Positions 26,726-35,387 of a stretch of DNA of 64,000 nucleotides are shown piece by piece (position 1 is the stretch's first letter; each line of letters begins with the position of its first letter). The notes below the pieces were generated by a model. That model did not search any database and had not been told where the DNA came from. It worked only from the letters and a program-made list of their open reading frames with translations. Origin of the DNA: Enterobacter asburiae. GTDB taxonomy: Bacteria; Pseudomonadota; Gammaproteobacteria; Enterobacterales; Enterobacteriaceae. The position numbers and the translations under genes are program-made. The stretch is taken from assembly GCF_024599655.1 (NCBI RefSeq), contig NZ_CP102247.1, positions 1,736,001 through 1,800,000 on the forward strand, written 5' to 3'.

Positions 26726-27591
26726 AGGGTATAATTCTCGCTGGTGGCTCTGGTACCAGGCTGTATCCTGTAACTTTGGGAGTATCTAAACAACTTCTTC
26801 CCGTTTATGATAAACCAATGATTTATTATCCCTTGTCCGTTTTAATGCTGGCAGGTATCAAAGATATACTTATAATAACAACACCTGAAGATCAGAGCGG
26901 TTTTGTAAGACTTTTGGGGGATGGCAGTCAATTTGGTATTAATTTGAGTTACGCTATTCAACCAAATCCTGATGGTTTGGCACAGGCTTTCATTATAGGT
27001 GAGAATTTTATTGGGCAAGAGCCAGTCTGTTTAGTACTAGGCGATAATATTTTCTTCGGACAAGGATTCACACCTAAATTACAGCTGGCGAGTAGTAGAA
27101 TAAGTGGGGCAACAGTCTTCGGCTACCAAGTCATGGATCCACAGCGGTTCGGTGTGGTTGAATTTAATAGTGATTTCAAAGCAATAAGTATAGAGGAAAA
27201 ACCAGCTCAGCCTAAGTCTAATTGGGCGGTGACGGGACTCTATTTTTATGACAATAACGTCATTGATATTGCAAAAAATATAAAACCGTCGGCAAGAGGC
27301 GAGTTAGAAATAACAACAGTCAATGAAATTTACCTTAACAATAATAATTTAAATGTCGAATTGTTAGGTCGCGGTTTTGCATGGCTTGATACCGGCACCC
27401 ATGATAGTTTAATTGAGGCCGGAAGTTTTGTCGAAACAGTTCAAAAACGTCAGGGTATGATGGTAGCTTGTCCAGAAGAGATTGCCTGGCGAAATGGATG
27501 GTTAAATGATGAGACCCTTACGGCTATTGGTTCTAAATTAGCAAAAAACCATTATGGACAGTATTTATTAAAATTAGTAAAAGGGCATTAA
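26722..27591 (+). CDS. rmlA: Glucose-1-phosphate thymidylyltransferase
   Basis: RmlA makes dTDP-glucose from dTTP and glucose-1-phosphate. The 289-residue protein has the signature GGSGTRLYPVT, KQLLPVYDKPMIYYPLS and the metal-site GDNIFFG. It overlaps rmlB by four bases. It is clearly AT-rich compared with rmlB, as are all later genes to 36476, so its nucleotide history differs from that of galF and gnd. Confidence 0.95.
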   Translation: MKGIILAGGSGTRLYPVTLGVSKQLLPVYDKPMIYYPLSVLMLAGIKDILIITTPEDQSGFVRLLGDGSQFGINLSYAIQPNPDGLAQAFIIGENFIGQEPVCLVLGDNIFFGQGFTPKLQLASSRISGATVFGYQVMDPQRFGVVEFNSDFKAISIEEKPAQPKSNWAVTGLYFYDNNVIDIAKNIKPSARGELEITTVNEIYLNNNNLNVELLGRGFAWLDTGTHDSLIEAGSFVETVQKRQGMMVACPEEIAWRNGWLNDETLTAIGSKLAKNHYGQYLLKLVKGH

Positions 27592-27597
27592 AATACA

Positions 27598-27996
27598 ATG
27601 AATTTGATTCAGCTAAACAAAAAAGGTGATGACAGGGGTGCATTGGTAGTTATTGAGCAAGAAAAAGACATACCGCTTGATATCAAGCGGGTCTACTACA
27701 TGTTTGATACGACACCAGGCGTCAGAAGAGGCTTTCATGCCCATAAAAAACTAACGCAAATAGCTGTTCCTGTTAAGGGATCTTGTAAGTTCTTGCTTGA
27801 TGATGGAAAACAAGTTGAGCATGTGCTTTTGGATTCACCGACGGTTGGATTAATAATCGAACCCATGGTTTGGCATGAAATGTATGATTTCAGCGACGAT
27901 TGTGTCTTAATGGTTCTGGCCGATGATTATTATGATGAAAGTGATTATATTCGAGACTATGCTTCTTTCAAAGCGATCACTGACCTCAAAAATTAA
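27598..27996 (+). CDS. fdtA: dTDP-4-keto-6-deoxyglucose 3,4-ketoisomerase (FdtA-type)
   Basis: This 132-residue cupin of the FdtA/QdtA family moves the keto group from C4 to C3 of dTDP-4-keto-6-deoxyglucose. Paired catalytic His47 and His49 lie in GFHAHKK. Residues thought to set C4 stereochemistry are Arg13 (in DDRGAL) and His93 (in MVWHEMYDF), which match the FdtA (galacto) rather than the QdtA (gluco) pattern. It sits between rmlA and an aminotransferase gene, as in known Fuc3N loci. Confidence 0.88.
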   Translation: MNLIQLNKKGDDRGALVVIEQEKDIPLDIKRVYYMFDTTPGVRRGFHAHKKLTQIAVPVKGSCKFLLDDGKQVEHVLLDSPTVGLIIEPMVWHEMYDFSDDCVLMVLADDYYDESDYIRDYASFKAITDLKN

Positions 27997-28077
27997 AACG
28001 ACTAGGGTTAGTGAAAAGCCAACATTAAAAAAATTTACTTTTTGATATACAGTACAAATTATAGGGTGTGTTATTAG

Positions 28078-29184
28078 ATGATTAAATTTCTTGATCTTCA
28101 AAAAATAAATCAGGTTTATCATGCGGAGTTAATGAGTGCATTCGAATCTGTGTTAGATTCGGGATGGTATGTAATGGGAAATCATCTCCAAAAGTTTGAG
28201 TCTGAATTTGCTAATTACTGTGGTGTTAAACACTGTATTGGTGTAGCGAACGGCTTAGAAGCCCTGGTGTTGGTTTTACGCGCCTGGAAAGTAATGGGTA
28301 AATTGCAAGAAGGTGACGAGGTTATCGTACCATCTAATACATATATTGCTTCTATTCTTGCAATATCTGAAAATAATTTAACTCCAATACTTGTAGAACC
28401 TGATGTAAATACTTTTAACTTATCTCTAGAAAATATAAAAGCAGCTGTTACGACAAAAACAAAAGTGATCCTTCCTGTTCATCTTTACGGTCAGATTTCA
28501 CCGATGAAAGAAATACAGGAATATGCTGCTGCAAACAATATATTAGTTCTTGAGGATTGTGCGCAATCACAAGGAGCTGAGCAGTTTAAAATCAAGGCAG
28601 GCAGTTGGGGGGATGCAGGTGCGTTTAGTTTCTACCCGGGGAAAAATTTAGGTGCTCTGGGTGATGCTGGTGCGATCACAACGAGTGATGATGGCTTAGC
28701 AGATACACTAAAAGCTCTTCGTAATTATGGCTCACATGTAAAATATCAAAATCTCTATAAAGGGGTAAATAGTCGACTGGATGAATTACAGGCAGCGCTT
28801 TTAAGCGTCAAATTACCAAATTTAGATAATGAAAATAAACGCAGAAGAGATATAGCTAAGAAATATCAAGAGAATATTACTAACGAAAATATTACTCTTC
28901 CAGTTCATCCTGACAATGAAGTTTCACACGTATGGCATTTATATGTTATTAAAACAGTAAATAGGGATAGTCTTGTTAACTATTTGAATGATCAGGGAAT
29001 ACAAACCCTTGTACACTATCCGATACCTCCTCATCATCAAAAGGCTTACTCAGAAATTTCACATTTATCCTTACCTGTCTCAGAAATGTTGCATAATTCC
29101 GTACTCTCTTTGCCAATTTCGCCAGTTATGACCGATGATGAGGTCGACTTTGTCATTCAAAAAATAAATGGATGGCAAATTTGA
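28078..29184 (+). CDS. fdtB: PLP aminotransferase for dTDP-3-amino sugar (FdtB)
   Basis: This 368-residue DegT/DnrJ/EryC1/StrS family aminotransferase should transfer an amino group from glutamate to C3 of the FdtA product, giving dTDP-3-amino-3,6-dideoxyhexose. The PLP-binding lysine is probably Lys189 in SFYPGKNLGALGDAG, and the cofactor-binding Asp lies in LVLEDCAQ. It follows fdtA after 81 bases and overlaps wzx by 13. Substrate choice (Fuc3N versus Qui3N) is inferred from fdtA. Confidence 0.88.
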   Translation: MIKFLDLQKINQVYHAELMSAFESVLDSGWYVMGNHLQKFESEFANYCGVKHCIGVANGLEALVLVLRAWKVMGKLQEGDEVIVPSNTYIASILAISENNLTPILVEPDVNTFNLSLENIKAAVTTKTKVILPVHLYGQISPMKEIQEYAAANNILVLEDCAQSQGAEQFKIKAGSWGDAGAFSFYPGKNLGALGDAGAITTSDDGLADTLKALRNYGSHVKYQNLYKGVNSRLDELQAALLSVKLPNLDNENKRRRDIAKKYQENITNENITLPVHPDNEVSHVWHLYVIKTVNRDSLVNYLNDQGIQTLVHYPIPPHHQKAYSEISHLSLPVSEMLHNSVLSLPISPVMTDDEVDFVIQKINGWQI

Positions 29185-30452
29185 ATTTTGCAAAAGTAAC
29201 TATTTTTAGCGGAATATTGACACTTCTGCGACTATTATGCGGTTTCGCGATATCAAAAGTTGTTGCAATATATACAGGTCCAGTGGGGATTGCGGGATTA
29301 GGGCAATTACAAAATCTGGTGACGTTCATAAATGGTTTTGTATCCTCTCAGGTTTCTCAGGGGATAAACAGATATTCCGCAGAAAATAAAAATGATTATG
29401 AAAGTGCAAAATACTACTGGAGAGCTGCCTTAAAGCTCTCTGTAGTAGCATGCCTGTTTATCATTTGCTTGGGGTGCATTCTATCAAGTAATATATCAAT
29501 GCTTTTATTTTCAACGAAAGCTTATTATTGGATAGTCATACTTGCTTTGATTGTTGTACCGCTAAATGTTATAAATAATATATTCTTGGGTGTGCTCAAT
29601 GGTCTTGGAGACCATTATAGGTTTTTTGTTGCTAATGGATGTGCTGTTGTTTTTTCTGCCATCTCTATGATGTTATTGGTATATCTTTTTGGGTTAAAGG
29701 GAGCATTGATTGCTGCGGCATTGAATAATGCAATTGCAGGCCTATGGCTTGTATTTGTAGTCATGAAATGCGATTGGTTCAAATATCATTTCTGGGTTGG
29801 TAAAACAACCTCGTCTCATATATCTGAAATGAGAAATTATTTTTTCATGGGCATAATTGGCGCACTGACCGGCCCTGTATCTCTCATTCTAGTGAGGACT
29901 ATTTTAACCAAAGATTTTTCAGCAGAATATGCTGGCTATTGGCAGTCTGTATCGAAGTTATCTGAAGCTTACCTGGCAGTCCTGACAACCGCACTAACTG
30001 TATATTATTTCCCCAAAACAGCAGCCGCCAAGACAGTTAAAGAACATATTTCTGTTTTAAAAACAGGCAGTCTCATTGTTATTCCCTTTGCCTGCATGTT
30101 TGCTATGAGTATATTTTGGGGTAAAGAATATATATTGAAGATATTATTCAGTTCGGAATTTATTGCAGCAAAACAATTGTTCTTATTTCAGAATTTGGGT
30201 GATGTTTTCAGAATAACAAGTTGGTTATTTGCAACAGTGTTATTAGCTAAGGGATATTTTAAGATTAATGCTATACTGGAGATCACATTTTCAATCTTAT
30301 TTCCCTTATTAACGTGGGGGTTAACAAAGTATTTCTCATTTACTGGGGTAAGCATTGCATACTGTATAACCTATTTAGGTTATTTAATAGTTTCTATACT
30401 TATATATATTGCTCATATTAAGAGGCTACAAAAGGTTAGTGATATAGCATGA
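29172..30452 (+). CDS. wzx: O-antigen repeat-unit flippase (WzxE-like)
   Basis: This 426-residue, highly hydrophobic protein of the MOP superfamily should flip the undecaprenyl-PP-linked O unit to the periplasm. About 12 membrane segments are visible. The length and signature segments (SKVVAIYTGPVGIAGLGQLQN, YWQSVSKLSEAYLAVLTTA) recall WzxE, the enterobacterial common antigen flippase, more than typical Wzx proteins. It overlaps fdtB by 13 bases and the next glycosyltransferase by four. Confidence 0.88.
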   Translation: MANLNFAKVTIFSGILTLLRLLCGFAISKVVAIYTGPVGIAGLGQLQNLVTFINGFVSSQVSQGINRYSAENKNDYESAKYYWRAALKLSVVACLFIICLGCILSSNISMLLFSTKAYYWIVILALIVVPLNVINNIFLGVLNGLGDHYRFFVANGCAVVFSAISMMLLVYLFGLKGALIAAALNNAIAGLWLVFVVMKCDWFKYHFWVGKTTSSHISEMRNYFFMGIIGALTGPVSLILVRTILTKDFSAEYAGYWQSVSKLSEAYLAVLTTALTVYYFPKTAAAKTVKEHISVLKTGSLIVIPFACMFAMSIFWGKEYILKILFSSEFIAAKQLFLFQNLGDVFRITSWLFATVLLAKGYFKINAILEITFSILFPLLTWGLTKYFSFTGVSIAYCITYLGYLIVSILIYIAHIKRLQKVSDIA

Positions 30453-31456
30453 GTGAAGAATATCCATATAAATGTTCAGTCATAACACCAGTATATAATG
30501 AAGAGCGAAATATTAATGCTTTTCTAAACATGCTGTGTGAAATATATGACCCTCAAATACAGTTCGTACTCATTGATGATGGTTCTACTGATAAAACATT
30601 TGAGATCATCTCTAATGACTCTTTTATACGTAATAATAAAAATATCAGGGTTATTAGCAAAAAAAATGGAGGTGCTGCAGAGGCGCGCCTTGTAGGGATT
30701 AATAACTCCGAAAGTAATTTTATTGTTTTTTGTGATTGCGATGACAAACTTGATCAATTTTCTATAAAAAAAGCATTGGCCGAATTTGAGAACAATAAAG
30801 AAATTGATCTGGCTTTATTTGATTATTATGTGTGTTCTACTCAAAAGGAGCCCACACGTTTTAACTACACAATTCAAAATTGGCCGATTTCTGGATATAC
30901 TGCATTCGAGAATACAATTTCGTTATGGGGTATTCATGCGTTTGGTATATATCGGAAAGAGACGATTCTGGCTGGCTATAATGCAATCAAAAATATTGCT
31001 GGAGGTTTAGCTAATAATGTCAATGATGATGAGTTAATAGCTCGGATGGCTATGTTAAATGCCCGAAAAATTACTCTATCTGAAGGGAAGTATTATTATG
31101 CAGAAAACACACTTTCAACAACCAGAAGAGTTAATAGAAATTTGTTTAAAATGGCATTTACAGCTCAACGATTAGCAGACATCATCACCGATACTCCATC
31201 ATTAAGCTTGTTAATTCCTGCCGTTCATTTGTATATGATCAGAGTTGCTACTAATTTAACAATAAAAAGGTCCCTCTGGCGAAAAAAAATAAATAATAAA
31301 AGTGAATGGGACCTGGCGGTTTCCAGTTTAATTCAGAAAGTTAAGCTTAAAAATATAATAGAAATTACTAAGCATAATAAAAAATTACTAACTTGGTCTC
31401 TCTTCAAGTTTATGGTACTTAAGGCTATATATGGATTTCGAAATGTTAAACCATGA
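30449..31456 (+). CDS. Family 2 glycosyltransferase
   Basis: This 335-residue GT-A family 2 protein probably adds one sugar of the O unit on the cytoplasmic face. It begins with the usual VITPVYNEERNI strand, then VLIDDGSTDKT and the metal-binding FCDCDDKLD region at about residue 95. No donor or acceptor can be assigned from sequence. It overlaps wzx and the next glycosyltransferase gene, so it belongs to the same transcript. Confidence 0.85.
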   Translation: MSEEYPYKCSVITPVYNEERNINAFLNMLCEIYDPQIQFVLIDDGSTDKTFEIISNDSFIRNNKNIRVISKKNGGAAEARLVGINNSESNFIVFCDCDDKLDQFSIKKALAEFENNKEIDLALFDYYVCSTQKEPTRFNYTIQNWPISGYTAFENTISLWGIHAFGIYRKETILAGYNAIKNIAGGLANNVNDDELIARMAMLNARKITLSEGKYYYAENTLSTTRRVNRNLFKMAFTAQRLADIITDTPSLSLLIPAVHLYMIRVATNLTIKRSLWRKKINNKSEWDLAVSSLIQKVKLKNIIEITKHNKKLLTWSLFKFMVLKAIYGFRNVKP

Positions 31457-32312
31457 AGAAATGGTGTCTATCGTAATAGTGACATATAATTCTGCTGATT
31501 TTATTGAAGAAACGCTAGATAGTTGTTTAAAACAGACTTATTCTAACATTGAAATTATAGTTTCTGATGATAACTCGGCAGATAATACTGTCAATTGTTG
31601 TAAACAATGGAATGAAAAAAATAATTCACAAGTTAAATTTAAAGTGATCACTAGTGAACTACGAGCTGGGATACCTGCTAATTGTAATAGAGGTGCGATG
31701 GCTTCATCTGGTAGCTGGATTAAGTTTTTAGGTGCAGATGATCTGTTAGAAGCTACAGCAATTGAAGATCTAATGGCTTCAAGAAAAAGTAATACCGGTA
31801 TTGTGTTTTCCCGATTTGAAACATTTGGAGAAAATGTTTCAACTGAAGTTTTCCCATATTCCTTTACATGGAATTTAATAAAGAATAAGTCGGAACAAAA
31901 TTCTAAATACTCAGACTGGCTCTTCTTACTTGGTTTTTCAAATGTTGCTCCAGGGGTAATGATATCCAGAGAAACATTTGACAAGTATCATGGGTATGAT
32001 GAAAGTTATTACTTGCTAGAAGATTTACCTCTTTGGTATAAATTATTTTCGAATAATGAATGTATTTCATATTGTTCAGTAATAACTGTAAAGTATCGTA
32101 TTCATCAAAACCAGGTAACGTCTTCGGGCATCAGCGAGTTATTAAAAAAAGATTTATTAAAGTTTAATGTTTCAGTAAGAAAAAGATACAAAGCTCCTTA
32201 TGTTCATAACTTAATTCAGATCATAGCTAATTCCAATAAAAGATTGAGGTTCTTGAAATATATTGATCTTTTTCAATGGTATATATCTTTATATAATAGG
32301 TTATGTAAATAA
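31431..32312 (+). CDS. Family 2 glycosyltransferase
   Basis: This 293-residue GT-A family 2 glycosyltransferase has VSIVIVTYNSADFIEETL, IIVSDDNSADNT and a FLGADDLLE metal site. I chose the ATG at 31431 because AAGG lies six bases upstream, though it overlaps the previous gene by 26 bases; ATGs at 31443 and 31461 are possible. Its sugar and linkage cannot be read from the sequence. Its stop codon overlaps the wzy start. Confidence 0.82.
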   Translation: MDFEMLNHEEMVSIVIVTYNSADFIEETLDSCLKQTYSNIEIIVSDDNSADNTVNCCKQWNEKNNSQVKFKVITSELRAGIPANCNRGAMASSGSWIKFLGADDLLEATAIEDLMASRKSNTGIVFSRFETFGENVSTEVFPYSFTWNLIKNKSEQNSKYSDWLFLLGFSNVAPGVMISRETFDKYHGYDESYYLLEDLPLWYKLFSNNECISYCSVITVKYRIHQNQVTSSGISELLKKDLLKFNVSVRKRYKAPYVHNLIQIIANSNKRLRFLKYIDLFQWYISLYNRLCK

Positions 32313-33469
32313 TGTTTATTTTATCGCAATGTATGCCGCTTCTGTTTTTGTCATTACTTTGGCCAAACTTTAAGGCTTCTTTAAAAAGAATAGTCGCTTA
32401 TTCTTTGGTTTTTTTATTGGGCGTGGCTTACACCGCTTTTTACCTTAATGGAGAAGATTGGGTAAATTATTATGTAAACTTTTTCACTCGTGAAGGAACT
32501 GCATGGTTTGAGCCTGGATTTTATTTATTGTATTCATGCTTGTCATTCTTGTCTCATTATAACTTTGGCATCACAACGCTCCTGTTTTTCCTGTTGTCAT
32601 TTGCTATACTTACTAAGTTTGTCCTTGATAATAAAGACTGTAATTTACCATTTTTTTTACTATTGCTTATTATTTGTTTTGGTAATACATTAATTTTAGA
32701 GCAGTTAAGACAGTTTGTTTCCGCAATATTAGCACTATGTGCATTAACTACTAGATTAAATTTAAACAAAAAAAAGTCTAATTTCTATCTTTTGCTTGCA
32801 ATAGCATTTCATGCATCAGCAGTTATTGTCGGATGTGCATTTCTTTTGGCGAGCATAAAGAATTCTAAAGCTTTTATATTTATTTCTCTCTCTATAGCCT
32901 CCTTTCTTTTGCTGTTGCTGACCAGTGACTCTCTGGTGAATATAGGTGTGCAGTTACTGCCTGTTATTTTTCTCAAGATTAAAGTTTATCGTGAAATCAC
33001 AGATTTAACATTACATGTTGGACCTTCTCTTATTTTCTCAATTATTTACTTATTATATCAATTTAAAAACATTGGAGAGCTAAAATATACTGGAGATTAT
33101 TCAGTTGTATTCTTAAAAAGACAGCTTTTCTTTGGAGGCTTGGTCTTCTTGGTCGGTATTTTTATACCTTTCATGTCACGAATGTCGACTTTTTTTATTA
33201 TATTTTTATTTTATGATGTCGCGATTAATAACTACTTTAAATATTTTCAGATAGGTAGAAAAGTTGTGTTGAAGTTTGTGTTGGTTTTGTTTTATAGCTT
33301 ATTTAGTATGGCTTCATATTTTAAAAACGATATAGCTCCTATTTCCTTTGATAACTTAACATTTAATTTCATCCCGTTTGTATTAAATGATGTCAACTAT
33401 GATTCATTAGTATATGAAACCTATTTCAAAAATGCTCTGGTGACAAGCGAGCTCATATCGGATAAGTAA
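32312..33469 (+). CDS. wzy: O-antigen polymerase (EpsG-like Wzy)
   Basis: This 385-residue protein has about ten hydrophobic segments and no soluble catalytic domain, and it is the only candidate Wzy in the cassette. A periplasmic stretch around residues 45-70 (NGEDWVNYYVNFF...EPGFYLLY) resembles the EpsG family pattern. It would join O units en bloc in the periplasm, with chain length set by WzzB. The gene is very AT-rich, including a T8 run at 32651-32658. Low conservation is normal for Wzy, so the call rests on topology, motif and context. Confidence 0.82.
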   Translation: MFILSQCMPLLFLSLLWPNFKASLKRIVAYSLVFLLGVAYTAFYLNGEDWVNYYVNFFTREGTAWFEPGFYLLYSCLSFLSHYNFGITTLLFFLLSFAILTKFVLDNKDCNLPFFLLLLIICFGNTLILEQLRQFVSAILALCALTTRLNLNKKKSNFYLLLAIAFHASAVIVGCAFLLASIKNSKAFIFISLSIASFLLLLLTSDSLVNIGVQLLPVIFLKIKVYREITDLTLHVGPSLIFSIIYLLYQFKNIGELKYTGDYSVVFLKRQLFFGGLVFLVGIFIPFMSRMSTFFIIFLFYDVAINNYFKYFQIGRKVVLKFVLVLFYSLFSMASYFKNDIAPISFDNLTFNFIPFVLNDVNYDSLVYETYFKNALVTSELISDK

Positions 33470-34557
33470 TGATACCTATGAAAATAGCAATGATATTACC
33501 TAGCCTTGCAAAAAGTGGTCCTGGGATTCAAGTGGAAGCTTTGTGCAAGCTGCTTACAGCACAGGGTTGTTATGTAGAAATATTTTATTTGCGTGAAAAC
33601 ACAAAGAACAAACTCAATTTTGTTGGGATAAAGAAAAATAGGGTGGATTTTTCTTTAGGTACCATTAATAAATTTCGTGGGTTCGATATTGTTCACAGCC
33701 ATGGTTTTTTCCCTGATTTATTACTTGTATTGCTGCGCTGCTCTGGAGTTAGAGCAGCATTTGTAACAACAATGCATAACTTTCTTAAAGAGGATATATT
33801 TTCAAGATATAAACCAATGAAAGCAAGAATATCTGTCTTTTTATGGAAGCTTGTTCTCTCATTTATCCCTAATAAATTTGTATTCACATCGATAGCGAAA
33901 AATTATTACAGTTCTTTTTCAAATGGAGATGTTTATATTGTTAGCAGTGGAATCGATGTGTTAGCAGTTGAAAGTAAAATTGAGGAAAGCTCAGTTCTTG
34001 AAGATGAATATATTGAAGCCGCCGCCTCTTTAGTAAAACGAAATCTGAAAATTATTGGTTCAACTTCTATTATTACATCAGGGAAGCATCTGGATACCAT
34101 CGTCCATGCCCTACCTTTTTTACCGAATCATGCCGCTATTTTTGTCGGCGGTGGTGCCAGGGAAAAAGAGTTAATAGATCTAGCCATTAGTTTGAAGGTT
34201 TATGATCGTTGCATATTTACTGGGTTTAGAGCAAACCCACTCCCTTATCTTAAGACATTTGATATTTATGCAATGCCAAGTTCAAGTGAATCCTTTGGGC
34301 TAAGTTTATTTGAAGCCATAATTGCTAAGCTTCCAATTATATGTCGTGATTTGCCAGTTTATAGAGAACTCCTGGAAAATGACAATATCTGTTTCTTTGA
34401 TGGTACTGTTTCAGATTTCGTTAAAGTAGTTAACTCCATGGATACTTGCAATGAAGAATTGATTTCGTCTTTATATAATATGGTTAGTCAAAATTATGAC
34501 ATGTCAGTCGTTGCATCAAAATACCGTGCTTGCTATAGGGATTTAATAAAGAAATGA
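33469..34557 (+). CDS. Family 4 glycosyltransferase
   Basis: This 362-residue GT-B family 4 glycosyltransferase has an N-terminal acceptor domain starting MKIAMILPSLAKSGPG. Its donor domain contains SSGIDV, FVGGGAREKELI and the EX7E motif in ESFGLSLFEA. It probably transfers a sugar with retention of the anomeric configuration to the growing O unit. The ATG at 33469 overlaps the wzy stop; ATG at 33478 is an alternative. The gene overlaps the next by four bases. Confidence 0.85.
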   Translation: MIPMKIAMILPSLAKSGPGIQVEALCKLLTAQGCYVEIFYLRENTKNKLNFVGIKKNRVDFSLGTINKFRGFDIVHSHGFFPDLLLVLLRCSGVRAAFVTTMHNFLKEDIFSRYKPMKARISVFLWKLVLSFIPNKFVFTSIAKNYYSSFSNGDVYIVSSGIDVLAVESKIEESSVLEDEYIEAAASLVKRNLKIIGSTSIITSGKHLDTIVHALPFLPNHAAIFVGGGAREKELIDLAISLKVYDRCIFTGFRANPLPYLKTFDIYAMPSSSESFGLSLFEAIIAKLPIICRDLPVYRELLENDNICFFDGTVSDFVKVVNSMDTCNEELISSLYNMVSQNYDMSVVASKYRACYRDLIKK

Positions 34558-35366
34558 TCGATTTTAGTGTTCTAATGTCCTTATATACTAAAGAGACCCC
34601 TGGTAATTTGGAGCAATGCTTTGAAAGTCTTTTTAATCAAACCTATCAAGCTAACGAAATTATTGTAGTGCTGGATGGGCCGATAAACGAACAATTACAC
34701 TCCGTCATAAATAAGTGGGCGGAGTTTTTACCACTACATATTGTTCCACTACCAAATAATGTTGGTTTAGGCAATGCGCTTAATATTGGAATGAAGAGTT
34801 GTAATCATGCTCTAATTGCGAGAATGGATACCGATGATATTTGTGTGCCAAATCGCTTTGAGCTTCAGATAAGAAAGTTTAGTGAATCCCCTGAACTTTG
34901 TATTTTAGGAGGGGCAATCAGCGAATTTGAAAACGACATTAATATTTCTACCGGCGTTCGAAAAGTACCTGAAACGCATGTGGATATTTTGAAATATGCA
35001 GTTTTAAAAAACCCCTTTAATCATATGACGGTTATGTTCAAAAAAGATGAAATTATGAGCGTTGGTGGTTATATGCATCACCATTTTATGGAGGACTATA
35101 ATTTATGGCTAAGAGTTTTATCAAAAGGGAAAACTGTAGGTAATATAGCTGATATATTAGTCTACGCAAGAACTGGAAATGCTATGTTAAACCGTCGTCG
35201 TGGTTTGTCTTATATCCACAGCGAGTTAATACTGGCGAGACTTAAACATAAACTTGGTTTTCAAAATTTTTTATCCGCTTCGTGCATCTTGTTGTTGCGC
35301 TCTCTTCCAAGATTGTTGCCAATAACCCTATTTAGAAAAATATATTCAGTCATGCGGAAGCAATGA
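34554..35366 (+). CDS. Family 2 glycosyltransferase (AmsE/WbbD-like)
   Basis: This 270-residue GT-A family 2 enzyme opens with FSVLMSLYTKETPGNLEQCF and has EIIVVLDGP, NNVGLGNALN and ARMDTDDIC motifs. These are shared with AmsE and with beta-1,3-galactosyltransferases such as WbbD, WbgO and WbiP, which add the second sugar to GlcNAc- or GalNAc-PP-undecaprenol. With gnu upstream, a Gal(beta1-3)GalNAc-forming role is a reasonable but untested inference. It overlaps the preceding GT4 gene by four bases. Confidence 0.82.
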   Translation: MIDFSVLMSLYTKETPGNLEQCFESLFNQTYQANEIIVVLDGPINEQLHSVINKWAEFLPLHIVPLPNNVGLGNALNIGMKSCNHALIARMDTDDICVPNRFELQIRKFSESPELCILGGAISEFENDINISTGVRKVPETHVDILKYAVLKNPFNHMTVMFKKDEIMSVGGYMHHHFMEDYNLWLRVLSKGKTVGNIADILVYARTGNAMLNRRRGLSYIHSELILARLKHKLGFQNFLSASCILLLRSLPRLLPITLFRKIYSVMRKQ

Positions 35367-35387
35367 AAATTCATAGGTTATTTTTTA

